The position numbers were made by a program, and so were the translations under genes. This document shows, one piece after another, positions 47,685-58,262 of a stretch of 64,000 nt of DNA. Origin of the DNA: Thysanoteuthis rhombus (lineage: Eukaryota > Mollusca > Cephalopoda > Oegopsida > Thysanoteuthidae). Where the stretch lies: assembly GCA_963457665.1 (NCBI GenBank), contig OY735212.1, positions 55,450,038 through 55,514,037 of the forward strand, read 5' to 3'. Each line of letters opens with the position of its first letter. Position 1 is the stretch's first letter. The notes beneath the pieces were generated by a model. That model was not told the origin of the DNA. It searched no databases and saw only the letters and a list, made by a program, of their open reading frames with translations.

Positions 47685-48235
47685 ATAAAAACCTTCACGA
47701 TCTCCAAGTAATTCTAGACGAACTAAATGAAGAGAGCAAGACAGTTTGACTACACATGAGCTTCAGTGAAACAAATGTCACGTAAAACAAACATACTGAA
47801 AACAAAAACACAAAATTCCAAATCAAAAACAAAGGCCTGAAAAAAAAGACCACTAAATCTACCTAGGACAACAAAACTCCACGAGACCCTAAAAAAAGAA
47901 AAATTAAGCAAAATTCCAGTGTAGGATGACAAGCTTTCAGTATACAAATCTCAAATGAAAAAAGATAATAAAATCTCATTTCAAAAAAGAAATATCGACG
48001 ACCATTGCACCCTCTCGATAGTCACCTTTGGAGCTGAAAAATGGAGCCTTAACAAAAGACTGAGAATCATGCAACGTGCATATAGGAGAATAATGCTCAA
48101 TATCACATGGACAGATCAGTAGACAGCGCAGTACATTAGAGAAAAAAAGACAGGAGCCCGATGTATCATAGAATCCACCAAAAAAGCTGAAATGGTCTGT
48201 CTGAGATTGATGAAATGTAAAAGCATACAATTTTT
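47685..48235 (+). pseudogene. RTE-type LINE fragment, reverse-transcriptase C-terminal region
   Basis: From 47685 the translation gives NLHDLQVILDELNEESK and LHMSFSETNV, the D-LQ-L-EL-S-GLKMN-SKTKVM block that follows the YADD motif. After decayed sequence near 47840 (TYLGQ-like remnants), CTLSIVTFGAEKWSLNKRL and IMQRAYRRIMLNITWTDQ at 48005-48110 match the CVLPVLTYGAETWTLTKKL and QRAMERAMLG-TWRDR blocks. IREKKTGARCIIESTKKAEM matches WIREQT-V-DII-IKKLKW. This is the longest forward-strand LINE relic in the window. It has several stops and a missing segment, and lacks the WQWAGH/IP block and the tail. Confidence 0.88.
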
Positions 48236-48660
48236 CTCTGCACCCCGCTAGTTCCTGCGGAAAGATTTACATACTAGTATTTTCATGAATTTTTCAATAA
48301 TTCAAGTATCCTAATTTTAGATTGTTTTCAAGAATGAATTCAAACCAAGCTGTTATAATGTGTGATGGAGTCGTAAGAGTTTCTATGACGTAATATCCAT
48401 AGTTATGTCACAAAAGATGATCTCATATTTTTACAACTCTCTTTGATTGGTTGTTGTTCTATTTACATGAACTAATCCTTCATAAGTATACAATCAATTA
48501 TTCCAATAAACATGCACACATATGTATATAAGCGTCAAATTCACTCATACTACAATAATATCTAATTCTGTGTAAAGCACAAAAACACTGAAAAAATAAT
48601 AAACTGAAATGACAATTTTTTTTTTATATACATGGGAGTTCTAAGTTGTCAAGCTTTCTA
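48236..48660. other. AT-rich sequence, nothing recognised
   Basis: No motif recognised. Confidence 0.45.
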
Positions 48661-48662
48661 GA

Positions 48663-48663
<1 letters not shown>

Positions 48664-48695
<32 letters not shown>
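48664..48695. repeat. (AT)n microsatellite
   Basis: About 30 bp of AT, 25 bp upstream of the foldback element. Confidence 0.95.
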
Positions 48696-48698
<3 letters not shown>

Positions 48699-48718
48699 TC
48701 CTGTCGCTACATAATTGA

Positions 48719-48891
48719 TGTATCACTCGTCCTATACAACGTGAATAGAATAAACGATCAAAGATATTGGGGCTGACACAAGAATCAAATCCGAAGCTGC
48801 TACCCCATCGGATGCGGCTTCGATTCCTGCAGTCGCCTCATTTTTCCTTTGATTGTTTATTCTATTCTTGTTGTTTAGGGTGAGTGATACA
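48719..48891. mobile_element. 173-bp foldback (palindromic) element, copy 1
   Basis: The left arm (TGTATCACTC at 48719, GAATAGAATAAACGATCAAA) is complementary to the right arm, whose minus strand reads TGTATCACTC, GAATAGAATAAACAATCAAA (48846-48891). About 40 of 46 positions pair. Pairing continues inward with CGAAGCTGC against GCGGCTTCG, so nearly the whole element can fold into one hairpin around CATCGGAT. The inner right arm GCTTCGATTCCTGC resembles a tRNA B box, and the left-arm equivalent is AATCAAATCC. It has no coding capacity. A decayed copy lies at 60.22 kb. Confidence 0.85.
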
Positions 48892-48948
48892 ACATCGGAA
48901 AATCATTTCTGATAGGTTTCTATGGATTATAACGCAATTTATAATTCA

Positions 48949-48953
<5 letters not shown>

Positions 48954-48995
<42 letters not shown>
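48954..48995. repeat. (AT)n microsatellite
   Basis: About 34 bp of AT with a GTATAT end. Confidence 0.95.
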
Positions 48996-51152
48996 CAATT
49001 TCATAGGTCCTTTCAGAAAAGCCAAGAAACATAAATCAAGCTAAATTTCCCGAGCTTTGAGATGATTCCCAGTCCCAAGATTTTTTTACATACTGGATAA
49101 TTTCTGATCTTTTGTCTCTTTTCTACAATAAAGATCATACACAACCTTGTGTTATTTACAATATATAGTTTGTCGTAATAAAACCAAATGGTTGCTTATT
49201 GAGAATGAAACATCATCTCTTGTAGTATCTTTCCCTTTTTATCTCAGTGGAATGATTGATTTGAATAACTGATCCGAATAAAAAACATCATGGCAACAAA
49301 CACTCAATTACTTTTGGTCTACAGTGAAAGTCACTTATCAGAATCTGAATTCCGAATATTTTCTTCTGTCAAACGGAAGAACCGTGTCATGCGACAGAGA
49401 ATATGATGCAAAAGCAAATTTTCTTGTAATGAAGTCGTTTTTTGTTTGTATGTTTGATGTCGTTAAACACACTGCGAAACTGATATTAGGATCACCTGGA
49501 CAGGTCTCGACTTGGCTAACAGGAAATTTCTTTTTTTCTAAAGTAAACATTGTTGGGGGTGTTGTGTTACCGGAATGGCATGTTAAAAAAATAGGAAGAA
49601 ACAGGAGTAACCGCCATGTTCTCCAGAGTCGGAAAAACTAGATATTTGGTGTAGTTATTAATCCACTGCAGAAATTTGGTTTCTTTTGTAGAGCTCAAAT
49701 AACTGACATAGGAGAATATCCAATTCTCCAGCAATTCCATTTTTGAGGATTTGATTTCAGTTTTTTTTTTTTTTTCAGTAAATATTCATATTGGTATGCA
49801 CGTTTGCTCGGGTTTTCTCTTTCTTGTCCAATGTGTTCTGATCATTAATCAAGCCTATCTAAATCTGGCAAAAGGCCATGGGATACTCATTGAATATCAA
49901 AATGGCTAGGAAAATGTCACTCATTGACAGGCCACCTTATTTTGTTGCATAAACCTTGAAAAGTGCGTAAGAGATAACTGAAAGCATCTGTTTTTTTTTC
50001 ATTGCAAAAAATAAATCAAAACGGATTAATACTGTTTATGAGTGTCATTTAAAATATTGTTATGTTGAAAAATGAAATTGCACGAAAAATCACGTGGGAA
50101 ATTTTCCAATTAATTGAAAGGCTCTTTGAAATGCAAACGCTTCTTCACGCCATCTTTTTGAGGATTGAATGCTAAAAAATAATCTAATGTTCCTATTGAT
50201 GTTACGTGATATCATCAAAGAACATTCTAAAAATATGTGTCCACTCAGCAGAAATTTGATCATAAATCGAACCCCAAAAAGTATATATTAGGGGAGAGGA
50301 TTCAAAATATGAATCGCTAAAAACCTCTGCCTAGATGTATTGAGTATGCCTGCCGAGGTTGGTTGGGCTGCACCCATGTATGAGTGTTTCTATTGTGTGA
50401 CAGATGAGCACTGCATGCACCAAGGGAGAATCAAATTTGTCACACACTGGTTATGATTAATGAGACCAACTTGGTTACCTTTACTCATATGAGTCAATAT
50501 AGAATGGAGTCCGCATAATAGAACCAACGGGTATTACGACAAACCGCACATTAGAAACAATCGTGTTAAAGTCGATTTAATATATGTTACTAACGCTAAT
50601 TTGCTTAGCCTATTATGACAAATGCACTGTTTATTTAGATCAAACATCAGGGATATCGAATAAGTATTTTTCTGTAGGAAATCTGATCGGATTGCTAAAA
50701 ATAAATATTTCAGATCTCAAAACAACTAGCTTCCAAATATTATTAACTCGTGATTAAAACTTAGGAAACAAAGAAAAAATGAAAAAAAGGACTTCAATTG
50801 TAGCTTTTTTATGAATTTGTTCCTTTTGATTTGAAAAATGCTTGGTGTGCACTAAAAAAAAATTGAGTTGTTTGCTCAATTGAAAAAGCCAGTCATTACC
50901 TCTTAAACATTTGACCCCAATGCACACCTATTAAGAAGTATCAAGTGTACGTGCTATCATTAGAACCAATGAAAGTTTTGTCATATTTGTTTTAAAAAAT
51001 CAACTGATATCACAGGTTAGGTGAAGCTCTTTTCGGGATATTTGAGGAAAAAAATGATTGTTTTTCAAATTAAAAACGTATTTCTGTTTGAAGTCATTCC
51101 AACGCACAATATCGATATCTTGGTAAACTGTACAAAGTCATCAGAAAATAAA

Positions 51153-51155
<3 letters not shown>
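48996..51155. other. Unique AT-rich sequence, nothing recognised
   Basis: The plus-strand 105-codon frame at 49324-49641 starts at a GTG and has no known domain. The stretch 50340-50470 is slightly GC-richer without a recognisable motif. Confidence 0.4.

Positions 51156-51156
<1 letters not shown>

Positions 51157-51225
<69 letters not shown>
51157..51225. repeat. (AT)n microsatellite
   Basis: About 35 uninterrupted AT units. Confidence 0.98.
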
Positions 51226-51229
<4 letters not shown>

Positions 51230-51410
51230 TTCATAATCCATTTTCAATATTATTTATATAATTTTTTAATAGTTTTTTTTATAGTTTTTTTTGTATAAAT
51301 AGAAAAAGGCAGAAATAGAAGACAGTTTATCCGAAAAACATATTGCCAATTATAAATGAGTGCCTTAAGCACGAAATTCTAACATTCACCGGGTAAACAT
51401 CCTTGTAATT

Positions 51411-51412
<2 letters not shown>

Positions 51413-51465
<53 letters not shown>
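51413..51465. repeat. (AT)n microsatellite
   Basis: About 26 AT units. Confidence 0.98.
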
Positions 51466-51469
<4 letters not shown>

Positions 51470-52060
51470 TTCTAATGAAAGAAAGATCTCTTGCCGAGGA
51501 ACTCAAGTACAGGTCAGTCCGGTATGAAGCTATACTGCATTGTCAGACAGTTCTAATATTCGAAGAACGTAAATTAACTGGTGGTAGCTGGGTCGAACGA
51601 CTTTGTAAAGTAACAAAAACGAGGGAAAAGAAAGGAACAAACAAATAATAATGTGTTGAAGAAAAACGAGATAAGTAATTGTGTACATCACGTTGGGATA
51701 ATGCTTCCGCTAGGCAGGTGTCAGTTTTAATGAAACACTTGCTATGACAGCTAGATGATCTATGATAAGCATCCACCTTCGTTTGCTGTAATAGCGTTTT
51801 TTTTTTCACATATGTCAGTAGTATCTGGTTCAAACTTAAGGAAAGTCTCTTATTTGAATGCTGATTTCCGAGGCAGACTAGCCTTCCAAACTTGGAAGAT
51901 TGTCATAACACACATTTCTTGTTCATCATCCGCCGATCTTTCGGACTTCACGATTTGAGTTCAGAAAATAACGTTCGATTGATGGCTGAGGTAACTGTGA
52001 ATCTTTATCGCTGTGAAAGATCGGTTTTTAAATCCAGTTAAAAGACCCATGATTTCAAAC
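51466..52060. other. Unique sequence, nothing recognised
   Basis: No motif recognised. Confidence 0.45.
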
Positions 52061-52068
52061 ATTGAATT

Positions 52069-52281
52069 TCAAGGCCCTCTTCTCGGAGGAGATCTGCACA
52101 TCATAATCTTTCTATTCCCATTTCCTTCTATGTAGCCAGGGTAAGCAAACTTTCGAAAACGAGAGAAATCAAAATATTCAAATGTGAGGTTATGAAGAAA
52201 ATCAACAATGTTCCCATGTTTGTTTTCCTGCACATTGTCCGCCGTGAAACGTTTGTATATTAGTCTGTCACTGAGCCCCAT
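52069..52281 (-). CDS. Unidentified 70-codon frame with balanced codons, candidate first exon
   Basis: It opens at an ATG (52281) in a GTAAATGGGGC context and reads MGLSDRLIYKRF, then DNVQENKHGNIVDFLHNLTF, EYFDFSRFRKFAYPGYIEG and a basic end before a stop. It has no simple-sequence bias, a mixed amino-acid composition and one NLT sequon, which makes it look more protein-like than most frames here. No domain or family is recognised, there is no signal peptide, and no conclusive donor site is seen. The start lies inside a perfect 7-bp stem hairpin (52274-52293). Confidence 0.22.
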   Translation of the reverse strand: MGLSDRLIYKRFTADNVQENKHGNIVDFLHNLTFEYFDFSRFRKFAYPGYIEGNGNRKIMMCRSPPRRGP

Positions 52282-53234
52282 TTACGGGGCTCACTGGGGA
52301 TCAAACTCTCTACCCAAGTATGCATCTGTAAATACATTTTGTTAACCATCACTCTGAGAAGTACCCCTTTGGTTACTATTTTTCGCTCAGATCGGCAAAG
52401 TGCAAGCAGAATATACAATTCAGTTAGTAATGCATTCTACACTACCAAATACTTAAGAGACATTAATTAGTTGAACATTATTCAACTAAGCAACCCCTGC
52501 CTCATTTGTTTTCTATATTTAGCTTTGATTAACTCACTGATAAGTGATGTCACTTGTCCAATACTCACAGGATGCTCGATACTCATAGTCTTGTGACAGA
52601 CAAAACTAAGTCAATATCCACAATCAATAATTCAGTTACGGACCGTTTCTGTTATAAGATTAGCACTATATGTTAAAGTTCATATTTAAGGGAAAAAAGG
52701 AGCCTCGTTTCTAATTTCAAATCGAAAAATAAACTTTTTGACAAGTTTTGATGCTTCGGAAAAAAAATCACTTCTTGAACCAGGGGCGGAGAGTTTGCGA
52801 TCTTATTTTCTTGCTATATTTACAGAGTATGTCTTGGGTAGTTTGTGGCAAAAATAGCGCTATAATCTCAAGGGTTTCCAAAGCTGATTTCAGATTTTGG
52901 TAATAGGGAATCTGGTTTACACCAATCTCGAGTTACTTACTGTAAACACAGCAACTGTTTCATTTGGCTGGCGTTTCTTGTCAAGTAATTCTATCCAAAA
53001 TGGATTTTCACAGTAAGCAGATGTCTTTTGCCTGACACAGCACGAGGTTGGCACCCGTTTGGGGACACAGGTACTGCAAAACAAAATTATCTTATTACTC
53101 TAGCAAGATTAATGCTCCAACAGTCAACATTCTTGTAAGATGAATGGTACATACTGAAGATGATATCTCCTCTAATAAACAAGAATCTGATTGCAAGTCG
53201 GTATGTCTATCAGGCTATCGATATTTACTTGGAT
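52282..53234. other. Unique sequence, nothing recognised
   Basis: No repeat family or exon recognised. Confidence 0.45.
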
Positions 53235-53690
53235 TCGTCTGGTATGACACAAGGCAAGAAGGGCACGGGACAGTACAATAGCTTGATCTGGCACAAGGTC
53301 ACGAATGTGGGCTGACTAGTGAGAGTCACGCTCACTACAGTAGTGAGGTTTTGCAAGACTAGCCAAGTAACCATCGCTTCACAGAGTGACATCTAACCTA
53401 GTCTGACACAAGGCCACTCACTGCAAAACCAATGATCAGCATTATTGGCTTGATAAACATTGCCCTACGGTCAAGTTCTAACTAAAATATCGGCTCTTCC
53501 ATGAGATTTGTACTCATCACAGTAATAATCACTTGCAAAACTTGCTTGGTTACCATTTCTTTACGGCGAGGTATTAGCTCAGTCTGGAAGAAAGGCCCAA
53601 ATGTAACGCTACCCAGTGAGGATCGCTCTCAATGGAGGTATAGTGATCAGTAGGACTAGCATGGAAATCATTTGTCCTCAGCTTAGTTTC
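53235..53690 (+). repeat. Degenerate long-unit tandem repeat (about 115-185 bp units)
   Basis: The segment GAGGTTTTGCAAGACTAGCC, AAGTAACCATCGCTTCACAG, then TAGTCTGACACAAGGCC at 53343-53413 recurs diverged at 53525-53599 (CACTTGCAAAACTTGCTTGG, TTACCATTTCTTTACGGCG, CTCAGTCTGGAAGAAAGGCC) and again near 53640-53690. GACACAAGGC/GGCACAAGG words also occur at 53243 and 53289. Copies are old and of unequal length. Confidence 0.55.
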
Positions 53691-54004
53691 AAAAACCTTC
53701 ATGGTCGAATCAGTCTCTCTCCAGGACTTGTGATAACCATTCCACCTCATCAAATTGTGAGAAATAAATGTTACAAGACTGTGTTTTACCAATCTGTAAT
53801 ATGAATATGACTTTGCCAACCCAAAGAAGCAGCATTCAAACCATAGCTTTTGACCAGGCTTTCGATCTAGCACCTGTGCAAAATGTATAAATATTCCATT
53901 TACTTTTATAGCTATTTCACAATTTAGATTCATATTGGATTACCGTGGCCATGATCTCTGACCCAAAACTTTCCCTTCACATTAAGACGTTTTCTTTGTA
54001 CCCA
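53691..54004. other. Unique sequence, nothing recognised
   Basis: The minus-strand frame at 53574-53933 overlaps the degenerate array and has no recognisable domain. Confidence 0.4.
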
Positions 54005-54320
54005 CCCTAGCGAACACACTCTTTGGCCCAGAACACGATGAATCTGCATGAGTACCCCATTAAACATCTTTCAATAAACATTTTGTTTAATTCATTAATG
54101 GAATTATTTGAATTCTTTCAGACTTTTAAAATTCTTAGATTAGTGCTACAAGACACACTGTTCGACCAAGAACCTTTCAAATTCGATTGAATATTCGACT
54201 AAATGCAAAAAAAAAAAACCCAAAAAACAAAAAACAATCTGGAAATTAAAAGAAATTCAGAAGAACAATTTGGCCTAGAACCTTACGAATTTGCACGCAT
54301 ACTTTACAAGACACCTTCAA
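54005..54320 (+). repeat. Degenerate tandem repeat (about 115-135 bp units)
   Basis: ACACACTCTTTGGCCCAGAA (54011), ACACACTGTTCGACCAAGAA (54151) and ACAATTTGGCCTAGAA (54265) are each followed by CC/CACGA-TTTGCA/TTCGA-like sequence, at spacings of about 140 and 115 bp. The three units are strongly diverged. An A12 run sits between the second and third. Confidence 0.5.
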
Positions 54321-55330
54321 AAAATAGCTTTTGGTATTTGGGAAATTTTTGTAAATTTTATTCTATCGAACTTTTGGCGGATCGATCTTATGCCAGCCAT
54401 GATGGAAACACCTTCCAAACTCTGCATACATACATGATCCTACATTGTAGAAATCTTCTGAAATCGCTTTCAGTGAAAAATACCCTTTGTTCAAGAAAGA
54501 AAAAAGCTATTTTGAGTACTTTTTCAATCCAGATATTATCCATAGTAATGGGAGGAGACGTGCATACATATATGCTCATACCTGTTCCCTATCTTAAAGC
54601 AGGTAAAATGTTGACTGGCTTTTGATCATTCATGTTCCAAAAGATGAGGTATGGTGAGCCACAGTTTCTCAACGTCAGGGTCACGAAAGCTTCAGGGATT
54701 CTACATTAGAATAATGGTTTTTTATTCATCTAATTTTTTTCTGTGAAAAAAGTGTTGGTGCTCTTTTTTTGAAAAAAAAAATTCTTGTTTACTTGTATCA
54801 ATGCTACTGGACATACTACAGCGATTCATATAATGGCTGGTGTAGTGTGTTCTGTCTAAATTTTAGTTGGTTTAAATCAAAAGTGTTGAGGCCATCAGTC
54901 TCCAACCGTAGATACAGTGCTAGTCGGAAACTCACACCGAAAGCTTATTCTATATTCCAGGTCCATACCATTGTAGACACGGCTGTAGACTGACAGTCTA
55001 AATACTTACGATGTAAAGTATCTAAACTTAGAATGAAAGATATGCTAATCCAAAATAAATACTTGACAATGCTCCTTGCGATGAAAAAGATGCAATCACA
55101 ATACGTTTAGATATTTTCAGACTGTCATCCTTCTCATCGTACATCTCTTGGACACAACGTTTTAGGCGTTGTATCCTAGGGTTTTCTCGGGTTTGGGGTC
55201 AACACTCCTCCCTTTACTAAAAAAAGAGTGAACATTTCGAGAAACCACTCTCCGATGATTAGTGGCTAGTCAAAAGTCAATGTAAAATGTAATTGCTACC
55301 ATCGTCAACTTCGACAAGAACGAGTATACA
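54321..55330. other. Unique sequence, nothing recognised
   Basis: Frames at 54203-54625 and 54769-54993 match no family. Confidence 0.4.
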
Positions 55331-55334
55331 CTAG

Positions 55335-55630
55335 TTGTAAATTAATTATTCATGATATCCGAGCGCCGTGTCTACTTTGAAACTTTGGGAAGGATTTCTT
55401 TTTATTGTCTGGATTGTGGCTTCAGGTGTTGTGGTTAACGGTCTGCTGCATTGCACTTGCAATTAATTAGATGCACAGAATATTAAGTACGTCAAGAACG
55501 TGAGACAACGCTTTCGTCTTTGCCTTTGGTTAAGAGAAAATTGGAATTTCGTGTAAATTTTGATGACATCAAACAAGGCAGCCTAATTGAAAATGCATCA
55601 ATCGATCTTTGGTGAGAACACTCGACCGAC
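55335..55630. promoter_or_regulatory. Candidate conserved non-coding element (enhancer-like)
   Basis: About 300 bp free of simple repeats contain many transcription-factor-like words. These are AAATTAATTATTCATG (55340), TTTTTATTGTCTGG (55399), CAGGTG (55423), the RUNX core TGTGGTTA (55430), GCAATTAATTAGATGCA (55459), CTTTGCCTTTGGTTAAG (55518), the near-palindrome TGATGACATCA (55561) and GCCTAATTGAAAATGCATC (55580). Motif identities come from general knowledge of homeodomain, SOX, E-box and RUNX sites. Regulatory function is inferred, not shown. It is the strongest of the islands of this type here. Confidence 0.35.
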
Positions 55631-55811
55631 AATGAAGAAGCAATAGAAATTCTGATAAACTCAAGGGAGAACTTTTGGAACTAATGATTTAAATAAAAAA
55701 ACTACAATGAATGAATTTTAATGTTAACATTAATTTGAAGAGAATATAAAAACACAGCGAAAGTTTAAAGTTTGATAAAATCAAAGTAAGATGCGACAAT
55801 CTTGAGAGAAA

Positions 55812-56215
55812 GTGAGTCTGTGTGGTCACTCAACAGAAACTGCAACTTGAACAACGTCTTTAGGCAGTATGTCGTGTTGGGGGTGATCAACTTTTGATGG
55901 GCAAAAATCACTTTAGAAAGTCTGAATTGAAAAACAAACCAATGTAAACACTGCTGGACATGAAACTAGGGGTCAATTTAACATACATTCACATTGCAAA
56001 TTGACCCCCTACACACACACACACACTGAAAACCTACTCGTGGATAAGTTAAAAGAAAAAAAAAGAACATTTTTTTACAAATATACTAAGAATTGAATAT
56101 TTGACTTTTGAGACCTCTAGCTCCAGTGCTGCGGCATGTATGTGTGATGCATATATAGCAAGACCAATTTAGAAACTGAAAAAACCCATGTTGGTAGTTT
56201 TCGATGACGGTTTCT
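55812..56215 (-). repeat. R1 dispersed repeat, near full length (minus strand)
   Basis: On the minus strand: AAAACTACCAACATGGG, TTTTTTCAGTTTCTAAATTG, a CACTGGAGCTAGAGGTCTCA block, GGGGGTCAATTTGCAATGTG, CCCCTAGTTTCATGTCCAGC, TTGATCACCCCCAACACGAC, ATACTGCCTAAAGACG and GAGTGACCACACAG. It contains a (GT)n expansion where most copies have the CC(C/A)AAAATT segment. Confidence 0.9.
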
Positions 56216-56465
56216 AATATTCTCTGCACAGGCAAACGATCGACGGCATAATTTAATGGTATAGGTATTATGGCGCTTCTTGTCCCTTCTGAGAATGCAA
56301 CAACAGTGCTTTAGAGGGCTTATAAAGCCGCTCTAACTCAATTTCATTTCGACATGGATTAGAATATTATATGGGTCAGAACTGATATTAGTCGTTTTCC
56401 ATTGGACGTGATTATAAGTAACACTGAGTGTAACCCGTATTGAAGGAAATTTCTATGCTAGAGTC
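56216..56465. other. Unique sequence, nothing recognised
   Basis: No motif recognised. Confidence 0.45.
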
Positions 56466-56753
56466 ATGAAAACCTATAATTATCTCCCTGTCTTTCTATA
56501 TATCTTTCAATCTGTCTATCCATCTTTCCACCCATCTCTCAAAACGTCGCAAGTAGCTCAAGGATTTGGCGTGCACACGTCGAATTCACTGAAGGTAAGG
56601 ATTGGAATTTGGAACTATGGTCTAAACCACAACGAAATAACGAATGGAAACTCAACATCTTGCAGTCTGATAGTTGGAGATACGTTTGGAGATCTGTACA
56701 TAAAGTGTACCATCAGCAAGGTATTTAAAGAAAATATTCAAAAAGTGTGGTAA
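56466..56753 (+). CDS. Unidentified 95-codon frame, weak exon candidate
   Basis: The frame opens at an ATG (56466), starts hydrophobic (NYLPVFLYIFQSVYPSF) and continues with KVRIGIWNYGLNHNEITNG, SLIVGDTFGDLYIKCTISK. A plausible 5' splice site CAGCAAG/GTATTT sits at about 56721. Two NxS/T sequons are present. No domain is recognised. The CTATC/CATCTTTCCACCCATC part at its 5' end is low complexity, which lowers confidence. Confidence 0.18.
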   Translation: MKTYNYLPVFLYIFQSVYPSFHPSLKTSQVAQGFGVHTSNSLKVRIGIWNYGLNHNEITNGNSTSCSLIVGDTFGDLYIKCTISKVFKENIQKVW

Positions 56754-56945
56754 GGTTAGGGTGTTGTGAAACTGCGATATTTCGTTGCATCAAAATAAGC
56801 CAATTATAGATAATGAGTTTAAAATAAAAATTGGATAAAATTTTGCAACGATACATGCAAATTTAAGTTGGTCAGTATGATGACGATCCCAAATTTATAC
56901 CTGGCAAAGGTTCGAAAATCATGAAAACTCAATTGATATCTCCAA
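56754..56945. other. AT-rich sequence, nothing recognised
   Basis: No motif recognised. Confidence 0.45.
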
Positions 56946-56946
56946 T

Positions 56947-56993
<47 letters not shown>
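56946..56993. repeat. Compound (AC)n(AT)n microsatellite
   Basis: About 20 bp of AC followed by 28 bp of AT. Confidence 0.97.
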
Positions 56994-56995
<2 letters not shown>

Positions 56996-57945
56996 AATAA
57001 TTGAATGCAAAATCCATAGACTGTGGCCAATAAAGTTAATGTAGACTAAAAATTCCCTTGTATTTTTTTGGTTCACATTTAAGTTAGTATTCTTTTATGC
57101 CCAACTGATACACTTTTGACTAAATTACGGAGGTTTCTCAACGATGTATCAACAGGACTATCGTGTACTTATTTCCTATTTTTGTTATTTAACAAAACTG
57201 GTTGACAAATCATTTGACCACGGTATTTTCGGCTAATGAATATTTCATCACTTTAATTAAATCATTTACGTTAGAATACATATTTGAAAAGGTAAAAATG
57301 TGCTTTACTCAAGTATAGTTTAGAGGACTGATAGTTCAGATAAAATGAGATAATTTCAATATCTAACAATTCTTCCCTTTCCTTATCCATTCATTCGTGC
57401 ACGTATCCGTACATAGACACACTCGTATATATAGAGAGAGGGTTAGATATTTACCGTATATTCTGGTGCAAAACTAAGGTATTGACTCAGGATTTGTCTC
57501 ATAATCGCTGGATTAGTTGAGTCTTCAACACAAGGCAGCATTGTGTCATCGGAGTGTCAAGTTCATAGGGTCTATACAGATGAATATAATCCATAGGGAA
57601 AAATACTTGATGGTTAAAACATTAGTATTATGCAGTATACAAGGAGTAATATTCCAAATGCTAAAATTCCAAATGCTGATTTTAAGGCAGGTAGGCAAGC
57701 CAGAGTTCCCCATTTGACAGGTCTGTGGAACGTAATATTCACACTGAAATTTAGCTTTGTGCTTCACTTAGTAAACATCAATTATCATACGATGATTTTT
57801 ATCCGAGTAAAAAGAAAAAGGTATCCACAGTGTCGGTGTATTCCAACGTAACGATTTCAAATCACCTCATAAAGATGTACAAAAAAAAACTTGAAAGGAG
57901 ATAAGCGAGCTAGTGAAACAGAGCAAATGTCCTTTCATCTCGTAA
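56994..57945. other. AT-rich sequence, nothing recognised
   Basis: A short duplication, ATTCCAAATGCTAAA/ATTCCAAATGCTGAT, lies at 57651-57680. Nothing else is recognised. Confidence 0.45.
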
Positions 57946-57949
57946 ATAA

Positions 57950-58262
57950 ACAACTAAACGTGGCAATCCATTGACAACTCACATTATGGTCAAATACACC
58001 CTTTCATTTTAGATCTTGTTATGTTTTTCGTTTCAAGGCTGATAAACGGTAGAACTTTGCATTAAAGGCATTTTCCCCCTTCCTGTTCGGAAAACAGTGG
58101 CCATTATTATAAATCTGACTTAACGGTGGAGAGACCACCGTAAACAAGGGTACTGACTGTTAAAGAGAAATACAAGAAGAAAGAAAGTCTCTGCTAATAA
58201 CGAGAAGAGATTAATAGCGATTAGACGTAGCGATGGCCATTAGTGCATTGTTTACGATTGTA
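57950..58262. promoter_or_regulatory. Candidate conserved non-coding element
   Basis: This non-repetitive island carries the ETS core CTTCCTGT (58079), TGGCCATTATTATAAATC (58097), a perfect 7-bp stem hairpin ACGGTGG/CCACCGT with a 5-base loop (58123-58141), AGATTAATAGCGATTAGACG (58208), GATGGCCATTAGTGCATTG (58232) and the forkhead-like TGTTTAC (58249). No open frame is maintained. Function is inferred from motif density only. Confidence 0.3.

Noticed and set aside
48719..48891. tRNA gene, because of GCTTCGATTCC
   Set aside because: No A box at the right distance and no acceptor stem; the word is part of a perfect foldback structure.
49324..49641. 105-codon plus-strand frame
   Set aside because: It begins at GTG, lacks any motif and has composition typical of the flanks.
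54203..54625. 140-codon frame
   Set aside because: It begins in a poly-A run (MQKKKTQKTKN) and overlaps the degenerate tandem repeat at 54.0-54.3 kb; no domain.
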